From the NCBI GenBank assembly GCA_947501615.1, contig CANMWK010000001.1, positions 496,001 through 560,000 on the forward strand: 64,000 nucleotides of DNA, in the 5' to 3' direction. Each line of letters starts with the position of its first letter. The stretch's first letter is position 1. A model generated the notes under the pieces. The model was not told the DNA's origin. It did no database searches and worked only from the letters and a program-made list of their open reading frames with translations. The stretch is from an uncultured Tenacibaculum sp. (GTDB lineage Bacteria > Bacteroidota > Bacteroidia > Flavobacteriales > Flavobacteriaceae). This document shows, piece after piece, positions 17,565 through 26,970 of this stretch. The position numbers and the translations under genes were made by a program.

Positions 17565-20500
17565 TTAATCTTTATATCCTCTTCCAGGAGTATATGGTGC
17601 TCCTAAATTGATTAACTTCTTTTCTAACGCTTTTAAATCTTCATTATACACTTTTTCAGCTATCCTTTTTATTGCTGTGATTTGTTCTTTAGCAATAGCA
17701 TAACTTTCTCTATGAGTATTTGTTGGTGTTGCTGTAGAATACTTCTGTTCGTATCCGATAGCACCTAAACGACTAGCAGGCGATAATGGTTGATCGATAT
17801 CTAATCTACGTTTAATAGGATCTCCATATAATTCTAATTGCATTTTTTCTAATTGTTCTTCTATCGCTTTCACTTCAGCTAATAAACTTCCTAATGGTTG
17901 TTCAGCTTGTTTAATAGCGACTTTGATGTAACGTATTTTATTTCTTGAATCAGATAATAGATTACGAGTAATTCCCATATCTGCCTGTAATTTTGCCAAT
18001 TGCTTTTGGAAAGCCACTTTTTCTAAACGATCCTTAGCTGGCATTTCAACATTATTCAACGCTTTTACAACAAAAGATATTGGAGCAGTTAATGTTTCTA
18101 AAACTCCATCTTTCAATAAAGCCATTTCAACAGTATAATTTCCAGGAGAAACTAATGTTCCTTCTCTACTTCCACTAAATGGATTATAAAAACCAGGTCT
18201 ACTCAAATTTACAGGATCTTGAGGTGTATATCTTAAATTCCAATGGAAACGTTGAACTCCTTTACGAACTGATTTAAATTCTTTTTTAACTACACTTCCG
18301 CTATTATCTTTAATAATGAAAACTAATTCTTCTTTAGCTTGATCAGATTCAGCTTTTAAATCATCATAACTTGGATAAGGAGTATCTGAATTAGATTTGA
18401 TTAATTTTTTCTCCTTTTTTTGTCTTTCACTTTTTAATGACTTATAACTTGAATCGTAATAATATGTGATCAGCGCTTCAGGCCCTAGGTTTTTAGCTGT
18501 ATAATGATTATCTCCTTGAAAAGCTTTGCCTGGTAATCCTAAAGGACTACTTTTTTCCCACATCAAAGCTGTACGAATTGGATAAATTTTAGCTTTTTCA
18601 GTAGGTTTTGCATTTTCAATAGTTCTTAAAACAGCATAATCATCTAAAACATAAAAACCACGTCCGAATGTTCCTAAAACTAAATCATTCTCACGTTCTT
18701 GAATTGCTATATCTCTAACAGCAATTGTAGGTAAGCCGCTTTTTAGTTGTTTCCAATTTTGTCCCTGATTTGGTGTAAAGAAAGCTCCGAATTCAGTTCC
18801 TACAAATAACAGATTTTTATCTACATGATCTTCTTCGATTGCATAAACACTACCTCTTTCAGGTAAATTAGAAGCAATAGAAGTCCAGCTTGCCCCTTTA
18901 TTTGTAGATTTAAAAATATACGGCTTAAAATCTCCATATTTATGATGATTAAAAGCTACATAAATTACATTTTCATTGTGTCTTGATAAGTATACACTAT
19001 TCACATACGATTGATTTGGAGCACCAGGAACGTTTGAAATCTTACGCCAAGATTGCCCACCGTTTTCAGAAATATGTATTAAACCATCGTCTGTACCAGC
19101 AGCTAAAAGGTTCTTATTTATTGGAGATTCAGAAAAAGCAACAACACTTCCATAAAGTGACGTAGAACCATTTTTCATTACCGCGTCAATACTCACAACT
19201 CTATCGTAAACTTTTAATGTATTACGATCTATTTGCTTTGATAAATCATCACTTATCACTTCCCAAGTATTTCCGTAATCATTAGATCTAAATACTTTAT
19301 TCGCTGCAAAATATAATCTTCCAGGTGCATGCTTACTTACAACTAATGGAGCATCCCAATTAAAACGATATGCATTTTCACCTTTTCTAGCTTTAGGTTT
19401 AATTCCTACTTTTTCTCCACTCTTTTTATCAAAACGGACTAAACCTCCATATTGAGATTGCGCATACACAATATTCGGATTATTAGGATCGATTTGTGAT
19501 TCGAAACCGTCTCCTCCGTTTGTAATAAACCATTCTGAATTACGAATTCCATGATTTGTTAAAACTCTTGATGGTCCTCCTAAACTAAAGTTATCTTGAG
19601 TTCCTCCATATATATTATAAAAAGGATAATCGTTATCTAAAGCAACTTTATAAAACTGTGTAACAGGTAAATTTTCTTTGAAATCCCAAGTTTTTGCAGC
19701 ATCAAAAGTTTCATAAATACCACCATCACAACCAACAACCCAATGTTTGTTATTGTTTGGATTAATCCACATACAATGATTATCTACGTGTTTTGTATCC
19801 TCTCCTACTAACTCAAATGATTTTCCTCCGTTGTGAGTTACAGACATCCAAGTATCCATTGAATATACGGTGTTTTCATCTACAGGATCAGCAATAATTT
19901 CTTGATAATAATTTCCACTTGTTACATGAGAACTTTGTTTTTTCCAGCTTGCTCCTCGGTTTGTTGATACATAAAAACCACCTTTTCTATTCGCAGCCTC
20001 TACAATAGCATATATTTTTTCTGGATTTGCAGGAGAAATTGCTAAACCAATACGACCTAATTCAACATTTGGTAAACCTTTGTTGATTTTAGTCCAAGTT
20101 TCACCTCCGTCAGTACTTTTGTGCATTGCAGAACCTGGTCCACCTCCAACATAAGTATACACATGACGTCTTCTTTGTAGAGTTGATGCATATAAAACAT
20201 TTGGATCTCTTGGGTCCATAACTACATCATTAACACCAGTATGTTCATCAACTTTGATTACAGATTTCCAAGTTTTTCCACCATCTTCAGTTTTATACAA
20301 ACCTCTATCTCCACCTTTACTCCATAAAGGTCCGATAGCGGCTACATAAACAATATCAGAATTTTCAGGGTGAACTATAATCTTTCCAATATGTTCAGAA
20401 TTTTTCAATCCCATGTGTTGCCAAGATTTTCCTCCATCTAAAGATTTGTAAATTCCATCTCCGTAAGAAACTGAACGTTGATTGTTATTTTCTCCTGTTC

Positions 20501-20849
20501 CAACCCAAATTACATTTGAATTGTTTGGATCCATAGTAATACAACCTATAGAATATGAACCTTGAGAATCGAAAATAGGTTCATAAGTAACACCTGAATT
20601 TACTGTTTTCCAAACTCCACCTGCTGCAGTAGCAACATAATATTCATATGGATTTTTAGGATTGAAAGCAAAATCCGAAACTCGACCAGAAGTTAAAGCT
20701 GGACCAACATTTCTCCATTTAAGGCCAGAAATACTTATGGATGCTAAAGGTGCTTTCGAAGAAGATTTCCTTTTTTTTCTCTTTTGTGCATCACAAACTT
20801 GGGTAAAACTAAATAGCATACCAAGTACAATGACAATTGCTTTTTTCAT
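17565..20849 (-). CDS. Secreted Asp-box beta-propeller protein (VPS10/BNR-like), paralogue 2
   Basis: A signal peptide (KKAIVIVLGMLFSFTQVCDAQ) and a short lysine/serine-rich linker precede the propeller blocks, with repeated Asp boxes (TVNSGVTYE, SLDGGKSWQH, TEDGGKTWKS, STDGGETWTK, STNKGASWTS). The C-terminus (about residues 960-1090) is helical. At 1094 aa it is the longest of the three paralogues and closer to the 21024 copy than to 10520: both share N-terminal GLxxRNxGPAxTSGR and the HKSTDGGETWTK box. It lacks a neighbouring enzyme gene of its own. The function is unknown; these proteins probably bind peptides, glycans or other ligands in the cell envelope. Confidence 0.85.
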   Translation of the reverse strand: MKKAIVIVLGMLFSFTQVCDAQKRKKRKSSSKAPLASISISGLKWRNVGPALTSGRVSDFAFNPKNPYEYYVATAAGGVWKTVNSGVTYEPIFDSQGSYSIGCITMDPNNSNVIWVGTGENNNQRSVSYGDGIYKSLDGGKSWQHMGLKNSEHIGKIIVHPENSDIVYVAAIGPLWSKGGDRGLYKTEDGGKTWKSVIKVDEHTGVNDVVMDPRDPNVLYASTLQRRRHVYTYVGGGPGSAMHKSTDGGETWTKINKGLPNVELGRIGLAISPANPEKIYAIVEAANRKGGFYVSTNRGASWKKQSSHVTSGNYYQEIIADPVDENTVYSMDTWMSVTHNGGKSFELVGEDTKHVDNHCMWINPNNNKHWVVGCDGGIYETFDAAKTWDFKENLPVTQFYKVALDNDYPFYNIYGGTQDNFSLGGPSRVLTNHGIRNSEWFITNGGDGFESQIDPNNPNIVYAQSQYGGLVRFDKKSGEKVGIKPKARKGENAYRFNWDAPLVVSKHAPGRLYFAANKVFRSNDYGNTWEVISDDLSKQIDRNTLKVYDRVVSIDAVMKNGSTSLYGSVVAFSESPINKNLLAAGTDDGLIHISENGGQSWRKISNVPGAPNQSYVNSVYLSRHNENVIYVAFNHHKYGDFKPYIFKSTNKGASWTSIASNLPERGSVYAIEEDHVDKNLLFVGTEFGAFFTPNQGQNWKQLKSGLPTIAVRDIAIQERENDLVLGTFGRGFYVLDDYAVLRTIENAKPTEKAKIYPIRTALMWEKSSPLGLPGKAFQGDNHYTAKNLGPEALITYYYDSSYKSLKSERQKKEKKLIKSNSDTPYPSYDDLKAESDQAKEELVFIIKDNSGSVVKKEFKSVRKGVQRFHWNLRYTPQDPVNLSRPGFYNPFSGSREGTLVSPGNYTVEMALLKDGVLETLTAPISFVVKALNNVEMPAKDRLEKVAFQKQLAKLQADMGITRNLLSDSRNKIRYIKVAIKQAEQPLGSLLAEVKAIEEQLEKMQLELYGDPIKRRLDIDQPLSPASRLGAIGYEQKYSTATPTNTHRESYAIAKEQITAIKRIAEKVYNEDLKALEKKLINLGAPYTPGRGYKD

Positions 20850-20970
20850 TTATTATAAATTTCTTGATTGATATGTGTCCAAATTACAAAAGATAAATCG
20901 TAAGTAATCAATTATAGAAATTTCAAACAAATTATTTGTTTTTGTGGTGCGGTGTCTTCTCAAAAAACAA

Positions 20971-21002
20971 AAAAAGTGACTGTATTACTACAATCACTTT
21001 TT
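20971..21002 (-). terminator. Terminator after propeller paralogue 3
   Basis: AAAAAGTGA (20971-20979) pairs with TCACTTTTT (20994-21002) across a 14-nt loop, 22 bp after the stop of the 21024 gene on the minus strand. Confidence 0.7.
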
Positions 21003-21023
21003 AGTTTTATGTTTGATTACATG

Positions 21024-24000
21024 CTAATTCCCAATTAATCCTTGACCTTCTATCCAAGGTGCTCCAGCTTGTTTAAGACGTTGCTCAATTCCTGGCATTG
21101 TTGTATTTAACACAGTGTTTAATTTAGTTTTAACTTTTTGTAATTGACTCTTAACTCTTCTTAAAAAACCTTTATGAGTTCCAGTAGGTCCATATGTACT
21201 AGTAAAAGCCCTCCACGAAATACTAGTTCCTTCACCCGCATTAGGGTTTGATTTTTCTCCTATTAAATCTTTTACAGGATCACCTCCTAATTCTTTTTGA
21301 ATCGCTAGTAAGTCTAATCTAATCTTATTTATATCTTTTAATAAAGCATCATTTGACGCTGTTGTTTTATGAGCAGCACGTTTCATTGCTGAAACTTTCT
21401 GTAATTGCTTCCTCATCTCAATGTTGGTAGCTGTTAAATCTTGTCTGAAAGCAAATACATCTTCTCTAAACGTATTCATTTCATCATATGATTTTCTTGG
21501 TAAAGCTCCTTCATACATAGGAATTACTTTAAATTCTTTTGGAGCTTCTAGTACTGTAGTTACACCATCAACACGTTTTACAAGTGTTACCGTATATGAA
21601 CCAGGAGTTACTAAAGGTCCCCCACCAAAAAATCGATTACCGCCTCGTACACTTAATCGTTCTCCATTTTTACTTGGATAATTCAATCTCCAGTTCACAC
21701 GGTTAAATCCTTTTTTATTTGTTCCTTTAACTGTATTTACCAATTTACCTGAGGCATCTTTAATCAATAATTCTATACTTGGTTTTTCTTGATTAGTTTC
21801 TTTTTCAATAGCTTCCCATCCTGGAAAATCAGTATTATTTTTCTCCCTTGCTTTACGTTCGTCTTTTAAAGATTTTAATTTATCTGACATGAAGTATGTA
21901 AAACGAGCTCCGTAAGCTGGATTTGGTGCTTTATATTCAGCATCACCTTGACTTCCAACTCTACTTGCTTGTCTATACCAATATGCATCTTTTATTGGGA
22001 ATAATGTTGCTTCTTTTGATAGTATAGATTTGTTGAAGTTTCGTAATGGTGTAATATCATCTAATACGAAAAATCCTCTACCGAAAGAGGCTCCAACTAA
22101 ATCATTTTCTCTACGTTGAATTGTAATATCTCTAAAAGAAATTGTTGGAACTCCTCCTTTTAATTGTACCCAATTTGTTCCACCGTTGTATGTAAAATAA
22201 ATACCATATTCGGTAGCAGCAAAAATTAAATCTTTATTTATATGATCCTGAACTAATCTCCAAACTAATAATCGTTCTGGTAAATCTCCATTGATTATCG
22301 TCCAACTTTTTCCTTTATTCGTACTCTTAAGAACATAAGGTTTATAATCTCCATACTTATGATTATCTACAGCTGCATATACTACATTAGCATCGAACAA
22401 ATCTGCGCGAACATCATTTACGAAAGGGACAAAACCTAATCCTTTTACATTGTTTAATGAGAATTTTCTCCAAGTATTACCACCATCTTCAGTAGTTTGA
22501 ATAATACCATCATCAGTTCCAGCGTATACTAAACCTTCTTGTTTAGGTGACTCTGCTAAGGATGTGATTGTGTTGTAGTTAGACATTGCGTATACATCCC
22601 ATGCATTATCCCAACTTTGCTGTTTTCCGTAATAAGGTAGCGTAATACGATCTTGATTTAACGTTAAATCTTTAGAAATTGGAGTCCAATCGTCTCCTCT
22701 ATTTTCTGAACGCCAAACACGTTGAGAAGCAAAATATAAACGTTTTGGGTTATGTGGACTAACTAAAATTGGCGCATCCCAATTAAAACGCTCAAAAGGA
22801 TCACCTTCTGAAGCTTGTGGTTGAATAAATACCGTTTCTTTTGTCGTTTGATCTATTCTCCATAAGGCTCCTTGTTGAAACTCTCCGTAAGTGATTTTTG
22901 GATTACCTGGCTCAATAGCAGATTGATGTCCGTCTGCTCCTAAAGTTTTCCACCAATCACCATTTGTAATTCCATCTGAATAAATAGTTTGTGATGGTCC
23001 ACCATGTGATCCATTATCTTGAGTTCCTCCGTAAATTTTATAAAACGGTTTAGAATCATCAACAGCTAATTTAAAGTATTGTGTAATAGGTAAATTTCTA
23101 ATGAATTTCCAGCTTTTAGTTAAATCAAAACTTTCATATAAACCACCGTCAGTTCCAAATAAAACATAATTAGGGTCTGAAGCTTTAAAAGCCATAGCAT
23201 GACTATCTACGTGCTTATTACGCTCATTCATAGTGTAGAAAGTCTTACCATGATCGTCTGAAACTTGTACATAATTATTCATTAAAAACAATTTTCCTTC
23301 ATGATGAGGAGACGCATATAATTCTTGATAGTAATGTGGACCAGTACCACCAGAAACTGCGTTAGATTGTTTTTTCCAAGATTCACCTCTGTTTGTAGAC
23401 ATAAAAAGTCCTCCTTTTCTTCTATCTAACTCAATTGCAGCATAAATAACATCTGGATTGAAAGGAGAAATAGCTAAACCAATTTTTCCTAAGTTAGAAC
23501 CAGGAATTCCTTTTTTTAATTTTGTCCAAGTTTCACCTCCGTCAGTACTTTTGTGAATTCCAGAACCTGGTCCTCCACCTAAATATCCTGCAACAATACG
23601 CTGACGTTGCCAAGTAGCTGCATATAAAACATCTGCATTTCTAGGATCCATAACTAAATCGGTAGCTCCAACCCATTTGTTATCTCCTAAAGTTCTTTTC
23701 CAAGTTTTTCCTCCATCTATTGATTTATAAACTCCACGCTCACCACCTGAAGTCCATAACGGACCTTGAGAAACAGCCCAAATAATATTAGAATCTTCTG
23801 GATGAACTACAATTTTTGATAAATGCTCTGAGTTTTTTAATCCCATGTTTTTCCAGCTCGCTCCATCATCATGACTTACATAAATACCATCTCCGAAAGC
23901 CACATGGCGACCACCAACATTTTCTCCAGTTCCAACCCAAATGGTATGTGGATTGTTTGGATCAATAGTTATAGCACCAATTGAATATGATTTTTGCTGA

Positions 24001-24251
24001 TCAAAAATTGGTTTCCATGTAGTTCCTGAGTTTGTAGTTTTCCAAACTCCACCAGAACCAACAGCTACATACCAAACGTTTTCATTCTTAGGGTGAATGG
24101 CAATGTCTGCAATTCTTCCAGAAGTAAAGGCTGGTCCGATATTTCTAAGCGGTAAACCACTAAAGGTTTTACTACTTATTTTTTGGGCTTGTAATGGAAT
24201 TATTAAAAGCATAAGCCCGAATGCAATTAATAATTTTGAAATTGAATTCAT
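21024..24251 (-). CDS. Secreted Asp-box beta-propeller protein (VPS10/BNR-like), paralogue 3
   Basis: The signal peptide is followed by SKTFSGLPLRNIGPAFTSGR and then at least nine Asp boxes ([60 protein letters not shown]). A glycine-rich turn (GGNRFFGGGP) precedes a strand that probably starts an Ig-like module, and the last 130 residues are helical. It starts 92 bp after the ArgE-like gene on the same strand and has its own terminator. It may therefore be the last gene of the ggt-transporter-argE cluster, which would tie this paralogue to use of peptides or amino-acid conjugates (inference). Confidence 0.85.
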   Translation of the reverse strand: MNSISKLLIAFGLMLLIIPLQAQKISSKTFSGLPLRNIGPAFTSGRIADIAIHPKNENVWYVAVGSGGVWKTTNSGTTWKPIFDQQKSYSIGAITIDPNNPHTIWVGTGENVGGRHVAFGDGIYVSHDDGASWKNMGLKNSEHLSKIVVHPEDSNIIWAVSQGPLWTSGGERGVYKSIDGGKTWKRTLGDNKWVGATDLVMDPRNADVLYAATWQRQRIVAGYLGGGPGSGIHKSTDGGETWTKLKKGIPGSNLGKIGLAISPFNPDVIYAAIELDRRKGGLFMSTNRGESWKKQSNAVSGGTGPHYYQELYASPHHEGKLFLMNNYVQVSDDHGKTFYTMNERNKHVDSHAMAFKASDPNYVLFGTDGGLYESFDLTKSWKFIRNLPITQYFKLAVDDSKPFYKIYGGTQDNGSHGGPSQTIYSDGITNGDWWKTLGADGHQSAIEPGNPKITYGEFQQGALWRIDQTTKETVFIQPQASEGDPFERFNWDAPILVSPHNPKRLYFASQRVWRSENRGDDWTPISKDLTLNQDRITLPYYGKQQSWDNAWDVYAMSNYNTITSLAESPKQEGLVYAGTDDGIIQTTEDGGNTWRKFSLNNVKGLGFVPFVNDVRADLFDANVVYAAVDNHKYGDYKPYVLKSTNKGKSWTIINGDLPERLLVWRLVQDHINKDLIFAATEYGIYFTYNGGTNWVQLKGGVPTISFRDITIQRRENDLVGASFGRGFFVLDDITPLRNFNKSILSKEATLFPIKDAYWYRQASRVGSQGDAEYKAPNPAYGARFTYFMSDKLKSLKDERKAREKNNTDFPGWEAIEKETNQEKPSIELLIKDASGKLVNTVKGTNKKGFNRVNWRLNYPSKNGERLSVRGGNRFFGGGPLVTPGSYTVTLVKRVDGVTTVLEAPKEFKVIPMYEGALPRKSYDEMNTFREDVFAFRQDLTATNIEMRKQLQKVSAMKRAAHKTTASNDALLKDINKIRLDLLAIQKELGGDPVKDLIGEKSNPNAGEGTSISWRAFTSTYGPTGTHKGFLRRVKSQLQKVKTKLNTVLNTTMPGIEQRLKQAGAPWIEGQGLIGN

Positions 24252-24343
24252 TGTTTTAGATTTATATGATTAGGCTGGTTTAATTTTCTCTAATGATATA
24301 TTTTCTATTTCACTGCAAATAATCTCTTTTTCTTAGTCTATTT

Positions 24344-25510
24344 TTATTTGAAAGTTTCAGAAGATAATTCCTGAACTAATTTTTCTATCATTTCAATTCC
24401 TTTTTCTAATTGTTCTTTTGCTATAAACTCATTAGCTCTGTGTGCTTGCGCTATTGATCCTGGTCCGCAGATTACAGATTGAAACCCTTCATTTGCAAAC
24501 TGACCAGCTTCCGAAGCATAAGCCACAGTATTTAATTTAGATTTACCACATATGCTTTTAATTAAATTGACAACATCTGCATCATCTTTTGTATCTAAAT
24601 GTGGAACAGAAGGATGATTTTCAATAGTTTTTATAGAAAAATCTGGAAATACTTTTTTCAATTCAGTTTCTCTCTCGCTACAATATGTTTCAAATTCAGC
24701 AACAATTTCATATACATCATCCATAGGAACAGTACGTAAATCCCAGTAAAAATGAGCTTTATCTGCAATTATGTTTGGTGCTATTCCTCCACTTACTTGA
24801 CCGATATGAATTGTAGAATGTGGAGGATGAAAACGATCATCAAATTGTTTATCTGCAATTAATTGATTCATTTTATTCTCTAACCAAAGTATTAAACGCA
24901 TCGATTCGTGAATCGCGCTAACTTCTTGTTTTATTCGACTGCTGTGACCTTCTGAACCACTAACATAAGTTTCTAGAATATAAATTCCTTTTTGCCCAAC
25001 AATAGGTTCCATTAAAGAAGGTTCGCCAATTATTGCATATTTTGGAGTTTCTTTATAAAAGTTTTTAATTGTATTCGCCAATTCAGTTCCCGCTAAACAA
25101 CCAATTTCTTCATCATAAGAAAAAGCAAAATAGATTGGCTTTTTTAAGTCAGCTTTAATCATTTCAGGTAATACAGCTAAACAACAGGCTACAAAACCTT
25201 TCATATCACAAGATCCTCTACCATAAAGCTTTCCATCTCCTTTATCAATCAATGTAAAAGGATCTGTTTCCCATTTTTGACCCGCAACAGGAACAACATC
25301 AGTATGACCAGAGAGAATTACACCACCATCAACTGCAGGCCCAATTCTACAATGTAAAGAAGCCTTATTTCCTTCTTTATTAGGAACCAAATGTGTTGCT
25401 ACACCAAATGATTCGATATATTCTTGAATCCAATGAATAATATTTAAATTACTTTCACCTCCAAGTACTGGAAATGATACAAGTTTTGTTAGAATTTTTT
25501 CTATGGTCAT
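24344..25510 (-). CDS. argE: Acetylornithine deacetylase-like M20 metallopeptidase
   Basis: The 388-aa cytosolic enzyme has the M20 metal site: SGHTDVVPV (first His and Asp), GRGSCDMKGFVA (bridging Asp), YDEEIGCLAG (catalytic Glu pair) and IGEPS. A dimerisation domain covers about residues 180-290. This matches ArgE, which removes acetyl from N-acetylornithine. However, it is not among arginine genes: it follows the transporter gene by 1 bp and lies downstream of ggt. A role in deacylating imported N-acyl amino acids or dipeptides is therefore equally possible. Confidence 0.8.
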   Translation of the reverse strand: MTIEKILTKLVSFPVLGGESNLNIIHWIQEYIESFGVATHLVPNKEGNKASLHCRIGPAVDGGVILSGHTDVVPVAGQKWETDPFTLIDKGDGKLYGRGSCDMKGFVACCLAVLPEMIKADLKKPIYFAFSYDEEIGCLAGTELANTIKNFYKETPKYAIIGEPSLMEPIVGQKGIYILETYVSGSEGHSSRIKQEVSAIHESMRLILWLENKMNQLIADKQFDDRFHPPHSTIHIGQVSGGIAPNIIADKAHFYWDLRTVPMDDVYEIVAEFETYCSERETELKKVFPDFSIKTIENHPSVPHLDTKDDADVVNLIKSICGKSKLNTVAYASEAGQFANEGFQSVICGPGSIAQAHRANEFIAKEQLEKGIEMIEKLVQELSSETFK

Positions 25511-25511
25511 A

Positions 25512-26915
25512 TTAGCTATAATTTGTTGCTACTGCTATGATTAGTGTTAAAAATGAAATGACTACAATGCTTACTAAAACTGGAAATATAAAGCGTAACC
25601 ATCGATCTATTGGAACTCTACACATACTCAACATAGCTATGAGTCCGCCTAAAGTAGGATTAATAAGATTAGAAACACCATCTCCTATTTGAAATGCTAA
25701 AATTGTAACTTGTCTTGTCAACCCTAATGATTCTCCTAAAGGGAGCATAACCGGTAATGTTGCTAATGCTTGTCCGCTTCCAGAAGGAATAAAAAAGTTA
25801 ATTACTGATTGTGAAATGGACATACAAATTGCAGATGCATGTAATGGTAAGCCTTCTAGTAAACTAGAGAGTTGATATGAAATAGTATCACCAATATTTC
25901 CCATTTCCATTAATACTTTAATAGATGTTGCAAAACCAACCATAAAAGCACCCGGTGCAGCTAAGCTTACTGATTTTAATACAGTTTCACTTATATTAGT
26001 AGCACTCATGTTAGCAATAATTCCACAAAAAAGTGCAATCATTAAGAATATGGCTGATAGCTCATTAATGTACCAATTCAAATTAAAAACACCATAAAGA
26101 ATAACTCCTAAACCAATTATAAATGTTAAAATAACAATCCAGTTTTTACGAGTTAAACTATAAGAATCTATAGGTTTTGACAACGATAATTCACTGGTAT
26201 CAAGTCCTTTTCCTAAACTTTTACTTGGGTCTACTGAAATTTTCTTAAAATAACGGACATTGTAATACGCCATAATAGCTAATGCTGAAAAGCAAAGTAT
26301 ACTACGTAATAAAGCTCCTGAAAACATAGGTAATTCAGCTAATTTATGTCCAGTACCTACGGTATAAGCATTAATTGGAGATAACCCAAAACCTACTGTC
26401 ATTGCCCCTACAGAAATACCTGCTGCTAAAACTAGATCGCCCCCTAAAGCCAAACTTAATACGGCTGCAATAGGTACCATGGCGATATTGTTTTCATATC
26501 CAATAGCTATTCCTAGTAAGCCATAGATAAAAGTCATAATAACAATAATTAAATGTTTGTTTTTTACACCTAATTTTTTTACTAGTGTTCCTACTCCATT
26601 TTCAATAGCTTTCGTTTTATCCATAAATCCAAACATAATAGCACCTGCTAAAACGATAAATATGATTTCTACAGCAGCTTTAAACCCTAAAGGAATGGCT
26701 TTAAACATATTTAATATTCCAATGGGTGTAGATGTAATCGTTTTATAAGAATTAGGTACAACGGTACTTTTACCATTAACCATAATTCGTTCATACATTC
26801 CTGCTGGAAGTACGTAAGTTAATAGCGTAATAAAAATAATAATACCAAATAGCATTGTTATTGCGTGAGGTATTCGTTTGAAAAAAGACAATTTAGATTT
26901 TGGTTGACTATTCAT
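25512..26915 (-). CDS. YfcC/DcuC-type membrane transporter
   Basis: This 467-aa protein has about 12 membrane segments. The N-terminal PHAITMLFGIIIFITLLTYVLPAGMYER with a Pro-Ala-Gly turn is characteristic of the YfcC-like group in the DcuC/ArcD superfamily. Conserved internal stretches are YENNIAMVPIAAVL and NFFIPSGSGQALATLPVMLPLG; the latter is the second hairpin loop. Family members move carboxylates, basic amino acids or peptides; the substrate is not known. It is tightly linked to the ArgE-like gene (1-bp gap) and 55 bp from ggt, so it most likely imports the substrate that ArgE handles. Confidence 0.82.
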   Translation of the reverse strand: MNSQPKSKLSFFKRIPHAITMLFGIIIFITLLTYVLPAGMYERIMVNGKSTVVPNSYKTITSTPIGILNMFKAIPLGFKAAVEIIFIVLAGAIMFGFMDKTKAIENGVGTLVKKLGVKNKHLIIVIMTFIYGLLGIAIGYENNIAMVPIAAVLSLALGGDLVLAAGISVGAMTVGFGLSPINAYTVGTGHKLAELPMFSGALLRSILCFSALAIMAYYNVRYFKKISVDPSKSLGKGLDTSELSLSKPIDSYSLTRKNWIVILTFIIGLGVILYGVFNLNWYINELSAIFLMIALFCGIIANMSATNISETVLKSVSLAAPGAFMVGFATSIKVLMEMGNIGDTISYQLSSLLEGLPLHASAICMSISQSVINFFIPSGSGQALATLPVMLPLGESLGLTRQVTILAFQIGDGVSNLINPTLGGLIAMLSMCRVPIDRWLRFIFPVLVSIVVISFLTLIIAVATNYS

Positions 26916-26970
26916 TAGTTAATTACGGCAATATTTATATAAAATTTATTGTTATAAATATATAGTAATT

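Noticed and set aside
25510..25512. Arginine biosynthesis operon around the ArgE-like gene
   Set aside because: No other arg genes are adjacent; neighbours are a transporter and ggt.
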